NCBI GenBank assembly: GCA_021129815.1
Contig: JAJOKN010000102.1
Coordinates: forward strand, 1,291 to 10,862
DNA from: Desulfotomaculum sp.
GTDB lineage: Bacteria; Bacillota; Desulfotomaculia; Desulfotomaculales; Desulfohalotomaculaceae
Direction of reading: 5' to 3'
DNA length: 9,572 bases
The position numbers and the translations under genes were made by a program. Shown here piece by piece: positions 1 through 5,792 of the stretch (its first letter is position 1; every line of letters begins with the position of its first letter). A model generated the notes under the pieces. It worked only from the letters and a program-made list of their open reading frames with translations. It was not told where the DNA came from and ran no database searches.

Positions 1-110
1 TCTGAAGTTGGAAAGAAGATGAAAATTTTTATAAAACATAGTCAGATTATAATTGTGCGAAAGACTTAAACGTTCAAAAAAACATATAAGACAAAGAATT
101 TGCTAGTTTT

Positions 111-166
111 TCTGATTTCCGATTTTTGACCTCTGACAATTGCTATATGACCTCTGACTTCTGAGA
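111..166. repeat. Degenerate 7-bp tandem array upstream of ribE
   Basis: Eight consecutive 7-base blocks keep one register: TCTGATT, TCCGATT, TTTGACC, TCTGACA, then a diverged block (139-145), then TATGACC, TCTGACT, TCTGAGA. The consensus is TCTGACY. Within it the 11-mer TGACCTCTGAC occurs exactly twice (127-137 and 148-158), 21 bp apart. No reading frame runs through it. I recall similar TCTGAC-type low-complexity tracts between genes of some clostridial genomes, but could not check this. It sits where the end of ribD or an operon leader would be expected. Confidence 0.75.
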
Positions 167-176
167 CCGTTATTGA

Positions 177-851
177 ATGGTGGTGTTAGCTATATTTACT
201 GGGATTGTTGAGGAAATAGGAACTGTTACAAAGATAACTAAAAAGACGCTTTCTGTAAATTTGACGATAAGAGCATCTAAGATATTAGAAGATGTAAAAA
301 TTGGAGACAGCATTGCTGTAAATGGAGTGTGTCTTACAGTTGTAGAATATCAAAAAAATGAGTTTACGGCTGATGTGATGTATGAAACTTTGAAAAAAAC
401 AAATCTTTATCACTTAAATATTGGGAGCAAAGTGAATTTGGAGAGGGCACTGCGTGCAAGCGACAGGCTGGGGGGACATATAGTTACAGGGCATATTGAT
501 GGGATTGGAGTTATAAATAAAATTGAAAAACAGGATATAGCTTTATTGATAACTATAGAAGCGCCTTCTGATTTAATGCGTTATATGGTTAACAAAGGGT
601 CAATTGCAGTTGACGGGACAAGTCTTACAATTGTTAATGTTATGTCAAATCAATTTTGCGTATCTTTAATACCACATACTGCAGGCAATACAATTTTGGG
701 GAACAAAAAGCTAGGAGATAGTGTAAATTTAGAAGTGGATATATTAGCTAAATACATAGAGCGACTGCTTAAACTTTCTTCAAATACAGATGCAGATAAA
801 ATTAAAGAAGGTATAAATTATGATATGCTAAAACGTCATGGATTTTTATAA
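177..851 (+). CDS. ribE: Riboflavin synthase, alpha subunit
   Basis: Converts two molecules of 6,7-dimethyl-8-ribityllumazine into riboflavin plus the pyrimidinedione that lumazine synthase reuses; cytoplasmic, last step of riboflavin synthesis. The 224-aa frame shows two tandem lumazine-binding domains: the first from FTGIVEE (7-13) through GDSIAVNGVCLTV (43-55), the second from GGHIVTGHIDG (99-109) through KGSIAVDGTSLTI (140-152), with IPHTAGNT at 165-172. Length is normal (about 210-220 aa). It is followed 16 bases later by ribBA. The start is uncertain. Family members normally begin M-FTGIVEE, but here the residue before FTG is encoded by ATA (192-194). An in-frame TGA at 174-176 closes the frame, so translation must begin at ATG 177, GTG 180, GTG 183, or the ATA itself. 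The symbol follows Bacillus usage; E. coli calls it ribC. Confidence 0.95.
   Translation: MVVLAIFTGIVEEIGTVTKITKKTLSVNLTIRASKILEDVKIGDSIAVNGVCLTVVEYQKNEFTADVMYETLKKTNLYHLNIGSKVNLERALRASDRLGGHIVTGHIDGIGVINKIEKQDIALLITIEAPSDLMRYMVNKGSIAVDGTSLTIVNVMSNQFCVSLIPHTAGNTILGNKKLGDSVNLEVDILAKYIERLLKLSSNTDADKIKEGINYDMLKRHGFL
178..185 (+). promoter_or_regulatory. Probable ribE Shine-Dalgarno site, points to a start at 192
   Basis: TGGTGGTG matches the anti-SD complement AGGAGGTG at 6 of 8 positions and ends 6 bases before ATA 192-194, where the conserved riboflavin synthase N-terminus begins. The ATG at 177 and the GTGs at 180 and 183 overlap this site and have no SD-like sequence of their own upstream. 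A similar GGTGGTGG site precedes the hydrogenase gene in this window. Confidence 0.5.
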
Positions 852-867
852 GTAAGGAGGAATCTTT

Positions 868-2085
868 TTGAAATTCAATACCATTGAAGAGGCATTGGAA
901 GATATTAAAAACGGAAAAATGGTTGTTGTAATTGACGATGAAGATCGTGAAAATGAAGGCGATTTAGTGATGGCTGCAGAAAAAGCTGATGCCGGTGCGA
1001 TTAATTTTATGGCAACTTATGGAAGGGGATTGATATGTGTACCGTTAGAAGGAAGGCGACTTGATGAGTTGGGACTGCATCTGATGGTTACCAATAACAC
1101 AGATCCTCACGGCACAGCTTTTACTGTTTCAGTAGATGCAAGGACTACCACTACAGGCATATCTGCACATGAAAGGGCAGAGACTATAAGAGCGCTTGTT
1201 GACCCAAACACCAAGCCAGAGGATTTGCGTAAACCCGGACATGTGTTTCCACTTAGAGCAAAAGAAGGGGGAGTACTTAGAAGAGCTGGACATACTGAAG
1301 CAGCAGTTGACTTAGCAAAGTTAGCAGGACTGTATCCAGCGGGTGTCATATGTGAAATAATGAATGATGATGGCACGATGGCAAGAGTTCCACAACTTGT
1401 TGAATTTTGCAAACGGCATAATTTGAAGATCATCACTATAGCAGATATTATTAAGTACAGAAGGCTTCATGAAAAGCTCATCGAGAGAGTTGAATCAGCT
1501 GAGATGCCTACAAAGTATGGCCACTTTACTGCAATAGCATATAGAAGCATATTGGATAACAAATGCCACATTGCCTTAGTAAAAGGAGATATTGAAAATG
1601 CAGAAGCGCCGCTGGTCAGAGTGCATTCAGAATGTTTAACAGGGGATGTGTTTGGATCCAAACGCTGTGATTGCGGGGAACAACTAGCTACAGCTTTGCA
1701 ATACATAGAGCGAGAAGGCGTTGGTGTATTGTTGTATATGAGCCAGGAAGGCAGGGGTATTGGCTTATTGAATAAAATTCGTGCCTATAAATTGCAAGAC
1801 ATGGGATCTGATACTGTTGAAGCAAATGAAAAACTGGGTTTTCCTGCGGATTTGAGGGATTATGGGCTGGGAGCTCAGATATTGGTTGACCTAGGGCTTA
1901 AGAAAATTCGACTGCTTACAAACAATCCCAGAAAAATTGCAGGTTTAGAAGGATATGGGCTAGAAATAATAGAAAGAATACCATTGGAGATAGAGCCTGG
2001 AGAATATAACTGCTTTTATTTAGCTACTAAACAAGAAAAGTTAGGTCACATGCTTAGTGTAAAGAAACAGGGGATGAAAGACTGA
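868..2085 (+). CDS. ribBA: Bifunctional DHBP synthase / GTP cyclohydrolase II
   Basis: Supplies both precursors of the lumazine: the N-terminal half makes 3,4-dihydroxy-2-butanone 4-phosphate from ribulose 5-phosphate, and the C-terminal half opens GTP to the diaminopyrimidine, formate and pyrophosphate. DHBP synthase domain is about residues 1-200, with the acidic metal/substrate loop DDEDRENEGD (23-32) and GHTEA (141-145). GTP cyclohydrolase II domain is about 205-400, with zinc cysteines C256, C267 and C269, EGRGIGL (294-300) and TNNPRK (351-356). At 405 aa the fusion is full length. The start is TTG at 868, chosen because AAGGAGG lies 7 bases upstream (854-860) and the N-terminus fits the family. 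It sits between ribE and ribH in the usual Gram-positive order. No active-site residue appears to be missing. Confidence 0.97.
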   Translation: MKFNTIEEALEDIKNGKMVVVIDDEDRENEGDLVMAAEKADAGAINFMATYGRGLICVPLEGRRLDELGLHLMVTNNTDPHGTAFTVSVDARTTTTGISAHERAETIRALVDPNTKPEDLRKPGHVFPLRAKEGGVLRRAGHTEAAVDLAKLAGLYPAGVICEIMNDDGTMARVPQLVEFCKRHNLKIITIADIIKYRRLHEKLIERVESAEMPTKYGHFTAIAYRSILDNKCHIALVKGDIENAEAPLVRVHSECLTGDVFGSKRCDCGEQLATALQYIEREGVGVLLYMSQEGRGIGLLNKIRAYKLQDMGSDTVEANEKLGFPADLRDYGLGAQILVDLGLKKIRLLTNNPRKIAGLEGYGLEIIERIPLEIEPGEYNCFYLATKQEKLGHMLSVKKQGMKD

Positions 2086-2140
2086 TAAAGAAAGTTTTAT
2101 ACTTTATGTTGCTAAAATTAACAAAAGGTGGACAAATTTT

Positions 2141-2629
2141 ATGGGATATATGTATGAAGGAAAGCTGATTGGAAAGGATATAAGGGTTGGCATAGTGGTT
2201 AGTCGATTCAATGAGTTTATAACATCAAAACTTTTATCAGGTGCTTTAGATGCTTTGAAAAGGCATGGCGTAGATGAAGCTGATATTGATGTTGCGTGGG
2301 TGCCTGGAGCATTTGAAATCCCAATTATTGCGCAACAAATGGCTAGCATAGAAAACAGCAATGGAAAAAAAAAGTACGATGCTGTAATATGTTTAGGTAG
2401 TGTTATAAGAGGTAGTACACCGCATTTTGACTATGTAGCTGCGGAAGTTTCCAAAGGCATAGCTAAAGTTGGTTTAGAAGCTAAAATGCCTGTCATATTT
2501 GGAGTGCTTACTACCGATACCATTGAACAGGCCATCGAGCGAGCTGGAACTAAAGCAGGCAATAAAGGATGGGAAGCAGCGGTTAGTGCTATTGAAATGG
2601 TAAATTTAATGAAAGAGTTAAAAAAATAA
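2141..2629 (+). CDS. ribH: 6,7-dimethyl-8-ribityllumazine synthase
   Basis: Condenses the ribityl-aminopyrimidine with dihydroxybutanone phosphate to give the lumazine used by RibE. The family forms icosahedral 60-mers or pentamers; in Bacillus the capsid encloses RibE trimers. Seen here in 162 aa: SRFNEFI (21-27), the substrate loop PGAFEIP (55-61), GSVIRGSTPHFDYV (86-99) with the catalytic histidine H95, FGVLTTDT (120-127), and R134 in ERAG, a conserved phosphate-contacting position. Start at ATG 2141, behind AAAAGGTGG (2123-2131); a second in-frame ATG at 2150 also fits family alignments. A 55-base gap separates it from ribBA, and it appears to be the last gene of the operon. Confidence 0.97.
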   Translation: MGYMYEGKLIGKDIRVGIVVSRFNEFITSKLLSGALDALKRHGVDEADIDVAWVPGAFEIPIIAQQMASIENSNGKKKYDAVICLGSVIRGSTPHFDYVAAEVSKGIAKVGLEAKMPVIFGVLTTDTIEQAIERAGTKAGNKGWEAAVSAIEMVNLMKELKK

Positions 2630-2660
2630 TTATAAAGGTGCTTAAAAAGGCAAATACAAC

Positions 2661-2673
2661 AATACGAGGTATT
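2661..2673. terminator. Weak hairpin between ribH and rpmB
   Basis: AATAC-GAG-GTATT is a perfect 5-bp stem with a 3-base loop, lying between the convergent ends of ribH and rpmB. A run ending TAATTTTT (2684-2691) follows it on the + strand at some distance. The stem is short and AT-rich, so this is only a tentative 3'-end structure. Nothing stronger is visible in the 77-base gap. Confidence 0.2.
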
Positions 2674-2706
2674 AAATATGCGGTAATTTTTCAACAGCTT
2701 AGACTT

Positions 2707-2901
2707 TTATATAGCTCGGTTTACTTTACCACTTTTTAAGCAACGTGTACATACTAGAACACGCTTAGTTGTGCCATTGTTTGTTACAATGCGCACTCTT
2801 TGTAAATTTGGCTTCCAGGTTCTTTTTGTACGGATGTGTGAATGGCTTATCTTCATGCCAGTAGCTTTGCTCTTGTTGCAAATATAACACTTCCTTGCCA
2901 T
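2707..2901 (-). CDS. rpmB: 50S ribosomal protein L28
   Basis: Small structural protein of the large ribosomal subunit. The 64-aa product carries the family signature SHIRTKRTWKPNLQRVRI (21-38) and ends SGKVNRAI, as bacterial L28 does. Two CxxC pairs (C5/C8 and C51/C54) make this the zinc-binding form. The start is the ATG complementary to 2899-2901, because AAAGGAGGT lies 10 bases upstream (2912-2920); the open frame continues to 2985 but that extension has no such site and is not L28-like. The gene stands alone on the minus strand, convergent with ribH and divergent from the 71-aa gene. In many clostridia rpmB neighbours the asp23/dak genes and recG; here recG is close but asp23/dak are absent. 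Confidence 0.97.
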   Translation of the reverse strand: MARKCYICNKSKATGMKISHSHIRTKRTWKPNLQRVRIVTNNGTTKRVLVCTRCLKSGKVNRAI

Positions 2902-3009
2902 TGATATGTATACCTCCTTTGTTTTTAAAATAAAACTTTTTGCAGTTTTTATGGTTTTTAGGTATCTTAGTTGAAAAGTTTGCAAATACGATGCAGTACA
3001 ACAGTAAGT

Positions 3010-3038
3010 AGTATATCATAAATTTATTCAAATTCCAA
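3010..3038 (-). promoter_or_regulatory. Candidate sigma-A promoter for rpmB
   Basis: On the minus strand TTGGAA (complement of 3033-3038) is followed after 17 bp by TATACT (complement of 3010-3015), a good vegetative -35/-10 pair. Transcription would begin near 3003, leaving a leader of about 100 nt before the rpmB start codon. That leader is AT-rich; I saw no known ribosomal-protein autoregulatory motif in it. Confidence 0.5.
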
Positions 3039-3041
3039 CAC

Positions 3042-3062
3042 CGTAAAAGTTTAGCTCTTACG
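3042..3062 (+). other. Small hairpin before the 71-aa gene
   Basis: CGTAAAAG (3042-3049) and CTCTTACG (3055-3062) pair at 7 of 8 positions around a 5-base loop, followed by TTTT and then the ribosome binding region of the 71-aa gene. It could be a leader structure or chance; the short mismatched stem gives it little weight. Confidence 0.2.
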
Positions 3063-3084
3063 TTTTAAAGGGGTTGGAGAGGAA

Positions 3085-3300
3085 ATGTTTGAATATAAAA
3101 ATGTTAAAGTAGGGGATAAATTAAAACTTTGGCCTAAAGACACTTATCCCAAATACGGAGTTGTTACTGAAGTAACTCCTTTTGGAGTTACTGTAGAGAT
3201 AACTGAAGTAGATGAAAGGGATTTTACGCGCTATAAGCCGGGACAAGTACTCAAATTTCCGTGGTCGCACTTTAGAGTTGTTTATGATGAAACACTTTGA
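3085..3300 (+). CDS. Small protein of unknown function, probably beta-barrel
   Basis: I do not recognise this 71-aa protein. It is likely a real gene: the ATG at 3085 is preceded by an AAAGGGGTTGG region (3067-3077), the residue pattern is protein-like, and it fills the space between divergent rpmB and recG. The sequence alternates hydrophobic and charged residues in short stretches (VGDKLKLWP at 8-16; YGVVTEVTPFGVTVEI at 24-39), with no cysteine, signal peptide or membrane segment. The GDK...GVV...V pattern resembles a KOW or SH3-like small barrel, which would suggest RNA or protein binding, but this is inference only. It lies 117 bases before recG on the same strand and may be cotranscribed with it or have its own unit. 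Confidence 0.75.
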   Translation: MFEYKNVKVGDKLKLWPKDTYPKYGVVTEVTPFGVTVEITEVDERDFTRYKPGQVLKFPWSHFRVVYDETL

Positions 3301-3322
3301 TAGACTGATTTAACATAATTTG

Positions 3323-3331
3323 TGATATGAT
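3323..3331 (+). promoter_or_regulatory. Candidate extended -10 element for recG
   Basis: TGATATGAT combines the TG of an extended -10 with TATGAT (3326-3331). A poor -35 (CTGATT, 3305-3310) lies 15 bp upstream. Transcription would start near 3338 and give recG its own leader of about 80 nt. The 117-base gap makes a separate promoter reasonable. Confidence 0.35.
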
Positions 3332-3333
3332 TT

Positions 3334-3371
3334 AAAAACTTAAAAAGGCTTTGGATGGCTTTGAAGTTTTT
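3334..3371 (+). terminator. AT-rich hairpin in the recG leader
   Basis: AAAAACTT (3334-3341) and AAGTTTTT (3364-3371) form a perfect 8-bp stem; a T-rich stretch (ATATTTTTT, 3375-3383) follows. The loop contains GGCTTTG twice (3347-3353 and 3357-3363), 10 bp apart. It could terminate the 71-aa gene or act as a leader attenuator for recG. The stem has only two G-C pairs, so confidence is low. Confidence 0.25.
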
Positions 3372-3386
3372 GAAATATTTTTTAGG

Positions 3387-3393
3387 AAAGGAG
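3387..3393 (+). promoter_or_regulatory. Ribosome binding site set unusually far from the recG start
   Basis: AAAGGAG is the only good Shine-Dalgarno match before recG, but 24 bases separate it from ATG 3418. No start codon lies at the normal distance, and an in-frame TGA at 3406-3408 rules out an upstream start. GAAAA (3393-3397) can pair with TTTTC (3409-3413), which would bring the site to within about 5 bases of the ATG; this fold is inferred and weak. Confidence 0.45.
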
Positions 3394-3417
3394 AAAAGCT
3401 AGCGCTGATTTTCAGTA

Positions 3418-5487
3418 ATGGAGAGTATTTTTGATAAGCCAGTGCAATTTGTAAAAGGGGTAGGACATAAAAAAGCAGAAAATTTAAAAAAAATAGAGAT
3501 ATTTACGCTTTTTGATCTGCTGTATCATTTTCCCAAAGACTATTTAAACAGAAGCTCTGTTATTCCTGCTTATGCTTCTATGCACGGACAGCTGGTTACA
3601 GTGAGCGGCAGGGTGGTTGGCATACAAGAATTAAAACCCAGAAAGAATTTAAGCATTATAAAGATTGCTGTTCGCGATCACTACAGCGTGTTTTTTGCTG
3701 TATGGTTTAACCAAAAGCATGTTTTAAAGCAATATAAAGTAGGAGATAAACTTTTGATCACAGGAAAGGTGGACAGGAGCTACCGCAATACCGTTCAAGT
3801 AAATGTTGTAGAATGCGAGCTCATCGATGAAAATGAAGATAAAAATTTACTGCTGCCTATCTATTCTTTAACAGAAGGCATAACACAAAGGCAAATGCGC
3901 GTTATCATGCAAAATGCGCTCTACAGCGTTCAAGATATAAAAGAATTCATGCCAAAGGAGTTGTTGGATAAATACAAGCTCCCAGCATTGTACGATGCAT
4001 TGAAAAACATTCACTTCCCTGAAGATTTAGAATCGGCAAAAAAAGCGCGAAGGCGATTTATATTTGAGGAATTTTTTTTGCTACAGCTGGCGCTTGTTAG
4101 AAGAAGAAAAAATCTCAAGGAAGTAAAAAAGCTGCATTCATATCAAAATGCTAAAAGCAACAGGTTAAAATTCTTTTTGGAATGCTTGCCTTTTAAGCCT
4201 ACTGCTGATCAAAATAGAGTTTGGGAAGAGATACAGAGGGATATGAACAGCACAAAGCCGATGAATCGATTGCTTCAAGGAGATGTAGGTTCTGGGAAAA
4301 CGCTTTTAAGCGCGCTTATGTTATTAAAAGCAGTGGATGCAGGATTGCAAGGGGCATTTATGGTGCCTACTGAAATATTGGCTGAACAGCATTATATCAA
4401 CTTGTCGAAGTGGTTTGAAGGATTGGAAGTAAAACTAGAACTGCTCACCAGCAGGATCAGCAAATCCCAGCGCACGGATATTTTGCACAAACTTAAAAGC
4501 GGGCAAATAGATGTACTGATAGGCACTCATGCGCTGCTGACTGAAGATGTGGTGTTTAAAAACTTAGCCTGCGTGGTCATAGATGAGCAGCACAGGTTTG
4601 GCGTGAAGCAGCGCTTGAACTTGTTAAAAAAAGGAGCGTATCCTGATGTGCTTATCATGACAGCAACTCCAATACCGCGGACGCTTGCGCTCACAGCATA
4701 CGGCGATCTCGACATATCCGTGATTAATAACCTGCCACCGGGCAGAAAACCTGTGCGCACATACCATATCACTAAAGATTCAATCGATAAGCTTTACCGT
4801 TTGATAAAAAAAGAAGCTTTAAACGGAAGGCAGAGCTACATAGTATGTCCGTTGATTGAAGAATCAGAAGCGCTGGAAGCAGAGGCTGCAACAAAATTAG
4901 CTGATGAGCTGATTGAAATGAGCCGGGACAAATCTAGCATTTTGTACGGCTTGCGCATAGGGCTGTTGCACGGAAAATTAAAAGTTGGTGAAAAGGAAAA
5001 CGTTATGGAAATGTTCAGAAAAGGCGAAATAGATGTTTTGGTTTCTACCACAGTCATTGAGGTAGGTGTGGATGTGCCGAATGCAACTGTTATGGCGATA
5101 ATAGATGCAGAGCGGTTTGGACTGGCGCAACTGCATCAGCTAAGAGGCAGAGTAGGAAGAGGCACCAGCCAGTCTTACTGCATACTCGTGTGCGATCCTA
5201 AGTCAAAAGAGAGCAGAATGCGCATAAACGCTTTTGTAAATACAAGCGATGGCTTTGAACTTGCAGAACAGGATTTAAGGCTTAGGGGGCCTGGGGAATT
5301 CTTAGGCACCAAGCAGTCAGGTATACCGAAGTTTAAAATTGCTGATATAATTAGGGATCAAAAAGCATTGATAGTTGCAAAAAAAGAAGCAGAGCTGATG
5401 CTAGAAAATAAAGGCGCTCTAAGCAACGAAATACTTTTGCAGGAATTGAAAAAGCGTTTTAAAACCGGTTTGAGTCTTGTTAATTAG
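3418..5487 (+). CDS. recG: ATP-dependent DNA helicase RecG
   Basis: Superfamily 2 helicase that regresses stalled replication forks and processes Holliday junctions and R-loops in recombinational repair. The 689-aa length is typical. The N-terminal wedge/OB-fold region (about 1-150) opens with the helix-hairpin-like FVKGVGHKKAENL (11-23). The helicase core shows Walker A GDVGSGKT (288-295), motif II DEQH (389-392), motif III TATPIPR (415-421), TTVIEVGVDVPNA (544-556) and motif VI QLRGRVGRG (574-582); the C-terminal part keeps RLRGPGEFLGTKQSG (621-635). No motif is damaged. ATG 3418 is the start because an in-frame TGA lies at 3406 and the N-terminus matches the family (LDQPIQYLKGVG-like). The ribosome binding site is oddly distant. 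The usual downstream neighbours rsmD and coaD are absent; a transposase remnant follows instead. Confidence 0.97.
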   Translation: MESIFDKPVQFVKGVGHKKAENLKKIEIFTLFDLLYHFPKDYLNRSSVIPAYASMHGQLVTVSGRVVGIQELKPRKNLSIIKIAVRDHYSVFFAVWFNQKHVLKQYKVGDKLLITGKVDRSYRNTVQVNVVECELIDENEDKNLLLPIYSLTEGITQRQMRVIMQNALYSVQDIKEFMPKELLDKYKLPALYDALKNIHFPEDLESAKKARRRFIFEEFFLLQLALVRRRKNLKEVKKLHSYQNAKSNRLKFFLECLPFKPTADQNRVWEEIQRDMNSTKPMNRLLQGDVGSGKTLLSALMLLKAVDAGLQGAFMVPTEILAEQHYINLSKWFEGLEVKLELLTSRISKSQRTDILHKLKSGQIDVLIGTHALLTEDVVFKNLACVVIDEQHRFGVKQRLNLLKKGAYPDVLIMTATPIPRTLALTAYGDLDISVINNLPPGRKPVRTYHITKDSIDKLYRLIKKEALNGRQSYIVCPLIEESEALEAEAATKLADELIEMSRDKSSILYGLRIGLLHGKLKVGEKENVMEMFRKGEIDVLVSTTVIEVGVDVPNATVMAIIDAERFGLAQLHQLRGRVGRGTSQSYCILVCDPKSKESRMRINAFVNTSDGFELAEQDLRLRGPGEFLGTKQSGIPKFKIADIIRDQKALIVAKKEAELMLENKGALSNEILLQELKKRFKTGLSLVN

Positions 5488-5540
5488 ACATTCATGCCGC
5501 TAATGCAGCACTATCAGAGGATGAAAACGACTTTTTGTAG

Positions 5541-5675
5541 AATATAAATCCTGCGGCTGGTGAAATGAGGTCGAATTACCTTTCTCGGGAACAGAGGGGA
5601 CTCCGCGAACTGGTACGTTACCGCAAAAAACTGGTCGAAGAGCGAGCACGGGAAATTAACCGCTTTAAAAATCAA
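5541..5675 (+). pseudogene. IS110-family transposase remnant
   Basis: The frame 5541-5675 encodes about 45 residues, of which SREQRGLRELVRYRKKLVEE and the following RAREINR match the well-known internal stretch of IS110-type DEDD transposases (REx-ELRELTRYRKxLxEERAREINR). This is an N-terminal-half segment of a protein normally about 300-420 aa. The family's first catalytic aspartates and the whole C-terminal serine domain are missing. The frame is closed by TAG at 5538 and after residue I (5675) it runs into unrelated AT-rich sequence before TAA at 5781. The matching part is clearly richer in G+C than its surroundings. It is best read as a deletion remnant of an insertion, not an active element. 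No intact ends were found. Confidence 0.75.
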
Positions 5676-5731
5676 ATTAGCTTACTCATACTTTTGTTTT
5701 ATCACTTATTCTCATCCATTCTCAAACATTA

Positions 5732-5767
5732 TCGACCCCCTAGAGATTTTGCGCTATTGGAGGTCGA
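5732..5767 (-). terminator. 9-bp inverted repeat 3' of the hydrogenase gene
   Basis: TCGACCCCC (5732-5740) and GGAGGTCGA (5759-5767) pair over 9 positions with an 18-base loop. Read on the minus strand the stem has one G-U wobble; on the plus strand the same position is a mismatch, so it would fold better in the hydrogenase transcript. Neither side is followed by a U-tract. It could be a rho-independent-like 3' end, or a leftover of the inserted element next to it. Confidence 0.35.
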
Positions 5768-5792
5768 CAACAAACGAGAGTAAAAATCATCA

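Larger units (their letters stand above)
5488..5792. other. Gene-free gap between recG and the hydrogenase gene
   Basis: These 305 bases separate the convergent recG and hydrogenase genes. They hold the IS110 transposase scrap (5541-5675), an AT-rich unrecognised stretch (5676-5730) and a 9-bp inverted repeat (5732-5767). The first 50 bases continue the recG frame as an open stretch until TAG 5538, with no recognisable protein similarity. No classical terminator with a U-tract is visible for either flanking gene. Confidence 0.7.

Noticed and set aside
1..69. Open frame of 22 codons at the left edge ending at TAA 67-69, possibly the end of an upstream gene such as ribD
   Set aside because: The residues (ending IIIVRKT) do not resemble a RibD C-terminus or anything I recognise, and an open frame this short in AT-rich DNA is not evidence.
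1..176. FMN riboswitch before ribE
   Set aside because: None of the conserved RFN boxes or a five-stem arrangement is visible; the region is AT-rich and then the 7-bp array.
1107..1706. Two open frames antisense to ribBA
   Set aside because: They are mirror frames of well-supported RibBA coding sequence and have no ribosome binding sites or recognisable protein features.
2085..2107. ATAAAG/CTTTAT hairpin between ribBA and ribH
   Set aside because: Six AT-rich base pairs inside an operon gap; too weak to call a terminator or attenuator.
2902..2985. N-terminal extension of L28 to an upstream ATG
   Set aside because: The strong AAAGGAGGT site and family alignment place the start at 2901; the extra residues are not L28-like and include the untranslated leader.
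2765..3031. Minus-strand open frame overlapping rpmB in another frame
   Set aside because: It is out of frame with L28, contains promoter and leader sequence, and has no ribosome binding site or family features.
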